Made by a program: the position numbers and the translations under genes
Part shown: positions 26,676 through 32,427 of the stretch, one piece after another
Position numbering within the stretch: position 1 is the first letter of the stretch
How the letters are laid out: the number at the start of each line of letters is the position of its first letter
Assembly (NCBI RefSeq): GCF_023035295.1
Contig: NZ_CP075094.1
Span: forward strand, 1 to 32,427
Origin: Borrelia coriaceae
GTDB lineage: Bacteria; Spirochaetota; Spirochaetia; Borreliales; Borreliaceae
Length of the DNA stretch: 32,427 nucleotides
Direction: 5' to 3'
The notes under the pieces: model-generated
What the model saw: only the letters and a program-made list of their open reading frames with translations
Told to the model about the DNA's origin: nothing
Database searches by the model: none

Positions 26676-26717
26676 AAGGGGAAATATTGCTCTTTATGAG
26701 AGTAGTTTTCCTTTTTT
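26676..26717 (+). terminator. Vlp-class terminator
   Basis: AAGGGGAAATA and AGTAGTTTTCCTTTTTT form an imperfect vlp-class hairpin with a T-run. Confidence 0.62.
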
Positions 26718-26764
26718 ATATCTAGACTTTTTAGTTGAAGGATAGGGAAGGAGGCACGTAATAT

Positions 26765-27360
26765 ATGAAAGTAAATATTAAAAATATTAGAATAAAAAGT
26801 ATTTGTGCAATATTATTTATCTCTTTGTTCCTTTCTTGTAATAGTGGAGTAATAGAAGAACTTGAAAAGAAAAAATCTTTTGCTGATTCTCTTCTCAATA
26901 TAGGTTATAGATTTCAAGAAATATTCACTTCTTTTGGCAATACAATAGGAGACGCATTAGGATTTAGTGCTGTTAAATTCGATGATACTAGAGATAAGGT
27001 AGGCGTCCACTTTGATAAAGTAAAAAAAGGATTAGAAGATACTAAAGGTAAATTAGATGGTTTGGCAAAAGAAATATCGTCTACTCCAAATGCTGATACT
27101 AAAGGTGTTGAAACTGTTAAGACTGTTATTCAAGGATCAAATGATGTTTTTGATAAACTAATTGGTGCTCTAACTAAACTTGCTGATGTTGCTAAAAGTG
27201 CTAGCAGCCTTAAAATTGGTGAGAATGATAATGGTAATTCTGTTATTGCTGATGAGGAAGATGTTAATAAATTAGCTGAAGGTGTGAAAACAATTATTGA
27301 GGTAGCAAATAAATTTGGTGTGGAAATCAAACCTGGAACTCCTGGTAATCCGGTGACTAA
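26765..27360 (+). pseudogene. vlp: vlp archive copy 10, 3'-truncated
   Basis: The leader and lipobox are intact (Cys25) and the body is of the NIG-FQEIF group: LLNIGYRFQEIFTSFGNTIG, DALGFSAVKFDDTRDKVG and DVFDKLIGALTKLADVAK. Homology stops at about residue 199 (EIKPGTPGNPVTN), just before the region that in relatives reads VLGGHN and then ADPWAMIDK. The frame runs on through unrelated sequence to 27415. The missing part of a vlp is present nearby on the opposite strand (27679-28003), which suggests an inversion. A secreted truncated lipoprotein of 216 residues could in principle be made. Confidence 0.85.
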
Positions 27361-27678
27361 TACTAATTATAGGACAAATAATAAAATTTTAAAAATAAAT
27401 TTTCAATGTAAATAAAAAAGTTAGATAACAATTTAGGTAGATAGTCTAATAAAAGTATCATTATAAAGTTAAAATTGCTAAAATAAAAAAAAAAGAACAA
27501 ATCTAAAGGACATTGATAAGTATTTGTAAATAGTAGACTAAATATACTATAAGCCTTAACCAAAGATATCAAAAAAATACCTATTCTAGTAATAAAAAAT
27601 ACCTTGGAACAATACTTTAGATACAAATATTTGATACGATTTCCGTATACAAATTTATGTACTTTTAAAAAAATCTAC
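27361..27678. other. Unassigned AT-rich stretch between two vlp fragments
   Basis: No gene was recognised. A short segment at about 27550 (TATAAGCCTTAACCAAAG) matches about 2369 before the left mlp gene with one change. The inverted pair TAGTCTA / TAGACTA occurs about 90 bp apart. The stretch lies between the 5' and the inverted 3' parts of a vlp, so it is probably foreign to the archive. Confidence 0.4.
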
Positions 27679-28003
27679 ATTTACAGCACTAGCAGCTGCA
27701 GCTCGAACTGCACCTTCTTCATTAGTAGCATAACTAAATTTGCCACCTTTAGTTATGGCTTTAAGAGCTACTTCTGCTGCTAGGTCTGCAGTAGTTTTTG
27801 CGCCAGTATTATTAGCATCAACTTTAGTAGCTAGTGTGCCTCCAGCTCCATTACTATTACCAGTAAGAGCAATAACCTTAGCATCTTTCATCTTGTCAAT
27901 CATCGCCCATGGATCTGCTTCCAATACTTTATCTTCTAGTTTTGCAGCAGCTCCTGCTGTTACAGAACCACCAGATTTTACAACTGCATGACCACCATTA
28001 ATC
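27679..28003 (-). pseudogene. vlp: Inverted 3' fragment of a vlp
   Basis: The minus strand is open with Vlp sequence from about INGGHAVVKSGGS (near 28003) through [36 protein letters not shown] and AAAASAVN, where homology ends at 27679. The usual C-terminal block after SAVN ([12 protein letters not shown]) and the N-terminal two thirds are absent. It has no start of its own and lies just downstream of mlp on the same strand. Its N-terminal limit corresponds to the point where the plus-strand vlp fragment ends at 27360. Confidence 0.83.
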
Positions 28004-28041
28004 TTTTCTATTTTGATTTTAAGGTTTTTGTTTTTTTGTCA

Positions 28042-28731
28042 TTATTTTGAGACCTTTTCTTCTTTCCATTCTTCTATCATATCATTTGTTGATTCTTGTA
28101 TTGTTGTTATTATAGATGCAAATATTTTGTCATTATCGTTTGTATCTATATTTTTTTCTGTGGTGATTGTTTCTAAAATGTCGGAGAAAAATGCTCGTAT
28201 AAAATTTATACCTGCAGAAATTCCTCCGATGAGTTTTCCTTTGGAATATTGTGGTACATCGTCGGTGTGAATTCCATATTTGCCATTTTGATAGTCGTAC
28301 GATTTGGTAATAATACCATTTTGTATATATTGATCAAAAGTTTCGTTATTTGCATATTGTTGTCTTTTGGTTTCTAAGAAATTGTAAGCAGTAGAAAAAG
28401 CTTGTTCTAATTCTTTTTGTTTTTGTATATCTTTTGAAAGCCATATAATAAATTTTGTAAATATTTCTTTTCCATTGTCTGGCCAGTTTTTAATTTCTTT
28501 TGGTATTTCATTAATTGCTATATTTAATCCATTTATAAAAGAATTAGATTTTGTTTTTTCATTATTAGTTGGAGCAGTAATCTCAGGGGTTGGGGGTTTA
28601 AATATTGAGGTTTCTGTTGTTTGGCCATGGTGTTTTTTACCGTGTCTAAATCCTATATCTGATTCATTTTCATTGCAACAATAAAACAATGTTGTACTGT
28701 AAAGTACTAATAATTTGATAATTATTTTCAT
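28042..28731 (-). CDS. mlp: Mlp family lipoprotein (right copy)
   Basis: The 229-residue precursor starts MKIIIKLLVLYSTTLFYCC, with a double Cys at 18-19 as in the left mlp, so lipidation is expected. The shared Mlp region is FIIWLSKDIQKQKELEQAFS, then YNFLETKRQQYANNETFDQYI. A Gly/Asp-rich stretch and ISAGINFIRAFFSDILETI follow. The protein is more diverged from the left copy at its C-terminus. The start follows AAGGAG on the minus strand. It is divergent from the bdr at 28968, with a 236-bp AT-rich region between, which must hold both promoters. Function within the Mlp family is unclear. Confidence 0.83.
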   Translation of the reverse strand: MKIIIKLLVLYSTTLFYCCNENESDIGFRHGKKHHGQTTETSIFKPPTPEITAPTNNEKTKSNSFINGLNIAINEIPKEIKNWPDNGKEIFTKFIIWLSKDIQKQKELEQAFSTAYNFLETKRQQYANNETFDQYIQNGIITKSYDYQNGKYGIHTDDVPQYSKGKLIGGISAGINFIRAFFSDILETITTEKNIDTNDNDKIFASIITTIQESTNDMIEEWKEEKVSK

Positions 28732-28967
28732 AATGTTCTCCTTTTTTAATTTTCATATATAATCTAATCTATTATAGAGAATTATTTGAAAATTAGTCTA
28801 TATAGTAGATTACTATTAATTTTTTTTAATATATTATGTTTGTTATAGAGTTTGTGTTAAAGGTATGTTATTTATTTTAAATGAGTGCTATCTTGATGTG
28901 TATTTTAGTAAAATAAGGTTTTTATAATGCATAAGATATTATATAATAGTTAAATAAGGAGATTTTT

Positions 28968-29567
28968 ATGCAAGAGTCGTCATTGCATTCTGTTAGTAGT
29001 TCGCAAATTTTTAATGGACATATAACTGAAGATATGATCTATCAAGAGTTTGTTAAGATGGGGATGCAAGATTATGTAGCAAATGAACTTTCTAAAAGAT
29101 ATTACCGTAATGAGTTGACATATAAAGATATTGAGTATTTAGAGAGTAATTTTAACTTGAAGTTAGAAATGTTAGAACGTAGCTTAAACTCAGAGATTGT
29201 TTCATTTAAGGTTGAGCTTGATAATAAGATGGATGTGAAGTTTAATGAGTTCTCTAATAAAATATAGAATGTAAGAGGTGAATTAAAATCAGATATAAAG
29301 GATTTAGACAATAAGATAGAAAGTGTAAGGAGTGAGTTAAAGTCAGATATAGCTTTTGTAAACAATGAGGTTGTTCTTGTAAGGAAAGATATAGAAATTA
29401 ATAAGATTGAGTTAGATAATAAAATTAATATTATTGAGAGTAACTTAAATGTAAAGATAGATAAATCAATTTCAGAGTTTAGAGGCACATCAAGGTTACA
29501 TAATTGGATGTTAGGGACAATTATTACTATATGTCTAGGAATATTATTGACACTAATCTTTAAATAA
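28968..29567 (+). pseudogene. bdr: bdr gene interrupted by an amber codon
   Basis: The full frame would encode 199 residues. The first 99 codons are intact and very close to the bdr at 20215 (ITEDMIYQEFVKMGMQDYVA, RYYRNELTYKDIEYLE, LEMLERSL). Codon 100 is TAG (29265-29267) where the repeat pattern would expect a charged residue. After it the frame stays open through GELKSDIKDLDNKIESVRSE and further coiled-coil repeats to the anchor LHNWMLGTIITICLGILLTLIFK-type end and a TAA at 29565. Without readthrough the product would lack its membrane anchor. A strong AAGGAG ribosome site and a TATTATATAAT element precede it, so it was probably expressed until recently. Confidence 0.8.
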
Positions 29568-29758
29568 GTCACTATTTTAAAATAAGTAAATGTAAGTTAA
29601 GTATCTTTCCTTCCTTTTTTGAACTCATATTATAAATAACAATTTTATGTAAAATTCAGTAATTTTTTTGTTTAACTTGGAAATAAAAGCACTAATATAA
29701 GTATTGATTATGGTATATTAGTGCTTTTTAAATAATTTTGTGTTTATTTAAGATTTAA

Positions 29759-30751
29759 TTAATTTTTAATTTTCTTAAATTCAGCTTTTAATATATCAAT
29801 AATAATTGTATTAATTCCATTTAATACTTTGTTAACAGCTTCAGCCGCAGCTTGTTTTACTGCTTGAATGTCGTCATTTTCGTTGTTATTTGTGTAATCA
29901 GTGAATTTGCCTTTTTCACTCATAGCTTTTAGTGCAACAGCAGCAGCAAAGTCAGCTTTACTTTTTGCTCCAGCGCCTTTGCCATCACTAGTAGTACCTG
30001 TAATTAGTTGTCCAGCATCATTATTATTGGTATTACTAATATTATTATGAGCGATTTGGGCTTTTGATATTTTATCAATCATTGCTGAGGCATTAATTTC
30101 TTCTACTATCTTAGCAAGTGCAGTACCAGCTCCTGTTCCGGCACCACCGTTTCCCCCATTAAGAGCAGCAGGAGCCTTTGTATTATCTGTTGCATTAACA
30201 GGATTATTATTGTTGTTGTTTTCTTTTTCAATGTTTATACCAAATGTTTGTGCTATTTCAACTATTTTTTTTATTTCATTAATAATATTTTGAACACTCT
30301 GAGTGTTAGAAATAATAGAAGCTTTGGTATTGCTATTACTATTAATTTCTCCAATACTTATGTTAGCATTGGTAGTTCCAGATAATTTTGTTACAGCAGC
30401 TATTATTTTGTCAATAGTTTCGGTTGTATTATTGTCAATTTTATTGTTAAATGTATCTTTAATTATTGTTAATATTTCTTTTAAGTTGTTAAAGTGTGTA
30501 CTTATTTCGCTTCTTTTGCTATCAGGTTTGAGTTCTACCTTAGTAAATTTGTTGAGTATTTCATCAATGTTGTTTTCAGATATATTGTTTATGTCTATAT
30601 TTTGGATAGCTTTTTGGATTTGATTTTTCATTTCCTGAGTTATAGCAACAGTGGAACCATCTTGGTTAGAGATAGAGTCAGCAACGAGTTCACAACTAGT
30701 TAACATAGACATTATAGCAATAACACTCAAAGGTTTTTTAAAATTTTTCAT
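29759..30751 (-). CDS. Vlp-like lipoprotein outside the archive
   Basis: The 330-residue protein has its own signal peptide (KNFKKPLSVIAIMSMLTSC, Cys20), unlike the archive leader. The middle and end are Vlp-like: RSEISTHFNNLKEILTIIKD, TIDKIIAAVTKLSGTTNANI, ASAMIDKISKAQ, ADFAAAVALKAMSEKGKF and EAVNKVLNGINTIIIDILKA. It lacks the [15 protein letters not shown] block of the nearest archive group. An Asn run sits near residue 183. It has a good ribosome site (AAGGAGAGG) and TATAAT at 30776-30771 upstream. There is no archive 5' homology segment and no archive-type terminator, and it is transcribed away from the right telomere. It is probably expressed independently of switching. Confidence 0.8.
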   Translation of the reverse strand: MKNFKKPLSVIAIMSMLTSCELVADSISNQDGSTVAITQEMKNQIQKAIQNIDINNISENNIDEILNKFTKVELKPDSKRSEISTHFNNLKEILTIIKDTFNNKIDNNTTETIDKIIAAVTKLSGTTNANISIGEINSNSNTKASIISNTQSVQNIINEIKKIVEIAQTFGINIEKENNNNNNPVNATDNTKAPAALNGGNGGAGTGAGTALAKIVEEINASAMIDKISKAQIAHNNISNTNNNDAGQLITGTTSDGKGAGAKSKADFAAAVALKAMSEKGKFTDYTNNNENDDIQAVKQAAAEAVNKVLNGINTIIIDILKAEFKKIKN

Positions 30752-30849
30752 TATAATTTCCTCTCCTTAAATTATATGAATTGAAATGTAGAGCATAGTT
30801 CTTTCAAAAACATTTATTTTAATATGAATTATGACAAAAAAATTGTTAT

Positions 30850-31348
30850 GAGGATCTAATATATACTAATGAGTGTTATTCTATAGGGATTGACAAATTA
30901 TTATAATAATAGCGAATAGTACAAGAGTGTTTAGTACAGTATGGTGATGAGAAAAATATTTTCAGCAGATATTTTTAAAGATTTTAAATAAATAACAATA
31001 TTTTATTTACTTTAAATTTGTATATTATTCATAATAATTTGTTAAGATTGAAATATATAAATGTACTACATTTTTAAATGTAAATTAGTACGAATTTTAT
31101 ATTCGATTATATATAACTTTAATTAGTATATTTTGGTATTAATTTTAGTTTAAAAAATATCAATATGTCTACTGTCATAGATCTTGGAAGTAAAAAATAA
31201 AGATTTTTATGTGTATTTTTTTGCAATGTATGTTGTAGGAATATTATTTGATTTGCTGTCTATACCTTATAAAGAGTGTTATCTGTCGTTCAGTTAGAGC
31301 TAGTAAAATTTTTGTTGTTGAGTTTTGTACTATTTGATATTAAGCTTT
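30850..31348. repeat. Right arm of the subtelomeric inverted repeat, gene-free
   Basis: No gene. On the minus strand, 31348-31243 matches left bases 274-376 and about 31195-31090 matches about 508-600. Then 31075-30850 matches about 1640-1840, including TACTAATTTACATTT, AATAATA, CTAAACACT and AGTATATATT. The left segment between these matches, which carries the exported-protein gene at 736, has no counterpart here. Confidence 0.6.
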
Positions 31349-31394
31349 AAAGTTTAGGTAAATTAAATAGTTTTTATATTTTTTAGTCTCCATT

Positions 31395-32033
31395 TCAATT
31401 TCTGAAGACGTTAGAAAGAATTTCTAATTGATATTTATAGGTAGATTTGTAAGAAATTTCCATTTCTTTTAGACGTAGATTAATATGAGTTTTGAGTTTA
31501 TGAATTGTATGATTGTGTGTAGAGTGTGTATTGCTAAAAAAGAATTCTTCTATTATAGAAGCAATGAGCTTTTTAAAACGAGATCTAGAGTTTTTATAGT
31601 AGTTTAAATTATGATGGTTAATTTTAATAATATCAAAAGAGTGTATATGTTTTAGTTTTTTTTCTATATTTTGGATTGTAGGTTTGTTAACAAGAGCTAT
31701 GTGACTATTTTTATAATCAAATACTTTGCTATTAAATAGAGTAGGATTATTTATAAAGACTTTTCTTTTATGAAGGATTAAAGTATAAATATTGTGTAAA
31801 TCTTTAGTTGTGATTTTAAAGTCAAAGAATTTGTGTAATAATTTATTTAATTTCCATGCTTGGATTGGTAGTTTTGTATTATTTATTAAGCTTTTAATAG
31901 CATTAGTAACAATTAAAGTATATTTTGTAAATTCTAAAGTATCATTTGCTCTATAAATAATAGAGTTTTTATTTTTTTTTGCAATAAATATATTTTTATG
32001 ATTTAAGTGAGTAAGAGGGATATCAGTTGACAT
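31395..32033 (-). CDS. Basic protein of unknown function next to the right telomere
   Basis: The chosen start is the ATG at 32033, preceded by TTAGGAATAATA on the minus strand; an in-frame TTG at 32093 would add 20 residues and the frame closes at 32177. The product is about 212 residues, rich in Lys, His, Asn and Ile, with no signal peptide or membrane segment. Segments such as IQAWKLNKLLHKFFDFKITTK and RSRFKKLIASIIEEFFF suggest a helical, possibly nucleic-acid-binding protein. I do not recognise a family. The gene is alone, pointing away from the telomere, and the left telomere has no copy. Confidence 0.6.
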   Translation of the reverse strand: MSTDIPLTHLNHKNIFIAKKNKNSIIYRANDTLEFTKYTLIVTNAIKSLINNTKLPIQAWKLNKLLHKFFDFKITTKDLHNIYTLILHKRKVFINNPTLFNSKVFDYKNSHIALVNKPTIQNIEKKLKHIHSFDIIKINHHNLNYYKNSRSRFKKLIASIIEEFFFSNTHSTHNHTIHKLKTHINLRLKEMEISYKSTYKYQLEILSNVFRN

Positions 32034-32258
32034 TATTATTCCTAATAATTTATGTTTAATATTGAGAGATTTTATTAGGAAAGAGCTAAGCAAAATGAAT
32101 TCATTAGGATTAACATTGAGAGTAGTAGGGGTATTAGGTTGGTTTTTCTTTTTGTTTTTTTGAAAAAATTGAGTCTAAACATTAATATAATTATACACTT
32201 TAGAGTAAAAGTAAGGAACACAGTTTATTTATTGTAAGGGTGTGATTAGATTTTTATA

Positions 32259-32340
32259 AGTATACTTAGATGTTTTTAGGGTTAATTTTTTAGTAATTTG
32301 AGTTTTATAAAAGTATACTTATAAGTTTTTATTGTATACT
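32259..32340. repeat. AGTATACT palindromes in the right subtelomere
   Basis: AGTATACT occurs at 32259-32266 and 32312-32319, with TGTATACT at 32333-32340. The first two are in longer palindromic contexts (TAAGTATACTTA, AAAGTATACTT). The rest of 32094-32400 shows no gene. Confidence 0.55.
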
Positions 32341-32401
32341 TAGATTTTTTGCGAGGAGTATAAGATTTTTATGAGGGTAGTAATGGTCAATATGAAGAAG
32401 G

Positions 32402-32427
32402 GTTTTGTACTAATAACAAATTATATA
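32402..32427. other. Right hairpin telomere (terminal inverted repeat)
   Basis: The last 22 bases are the exact reverse complement of bases 1-22, with the TGTACTAA box about 15 bases from the end. Beyond these bases the subtelomeres are not alike: the left has the phased CAAAGTTG repeats, the right has the AGTATACT palindromes. Confidence 0.88.

Noticed and set aside
10725..27360. vlsE-type cassette array with 17-bp direct repeats at cassette borders
   Set aside because: Copies are whole genes with leaders and terminators; no short direct repeats flank the internal variable parts.
1..32427. CRISPR array, tRNA or rRNA genes, insertion sequences or transposases
   Set aside because: No spaced identical repeats with unique spacers, no cloverleaf-like sequences and no transposase-like frames were seen.

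Overview
The window looks like one complete linear plasmid of a relapsing-fever Borrelia. It is very AT-rich. Its two ends carry the same 22-bp sequence in inverted orientation, resembling Borrelia hairpin telomeres. It encodes the Borrelia plasmid maintenance set (families PF57/62, PF50, PF32 and PF49), Bdr and Mlp proteins, and a long head-to-tail archive of variable small (Vsp) and variable large (Vlp) lipoprotein genes. Vsp and Vlp together indicate a relapsing-fever species rather than a Lyme species. The shared signal peptide reminds me of Old World tick-borne strains, but I cannot name a species.

Layout. 1-735: left telomere, a 21-bp phased repeat tract, and a subtelomeric block repeated in inverted orientation at the right end. 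736-6383: three paralogous exported proteins of unknown function, a decayed bdr (minus strand), an mlp lipoprotein and a bdr with six 29-residue repeats. 6384-9765: the replication/partition operon, with a parS-like palindrome between parA and the PF49 gene. GC skew changes sign at about 7.0-7.9 kb, which suggests the origin lies there. 9766-10724: no intact gene, but two strong inverted repeats and a gene remnant. 10725-27360: the archive, with five vsp and ten vlp cassettes, interrupted once by a bdr. 27361-28010: a rearranged (probably inverted) vlp segment. 28042-30751: mlp (minus), bdr with an amber codon (plus), and a Vlp-like lipoprotein with its own signal peptide (minus). 30752-32427: right subtelomere with one small basic protein gene and the right telomere.

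How it works together. PF57/62 and the ParA-type operon would maintain the linear replicon, and host telomere resolvase (not encoded here) would process the hairpin ends. Archive genes carry a conserved 5' segment (ribosome site, start, signal peptide) and a family-specific 3' terminator, but I see no promoter for them. They are best read as silent donors for gene conversion into an expression site on another plasmid. All five vsp genes are intact, whereas nine of the ten vlp cassettes are broken by frameshift, start loss, nonsense or truncation.

Limits: all family calls come from recognition of motifs by eye. No alignment, structure or promoter software was run. Some frameshifts in homopolymers could be assembly errors.
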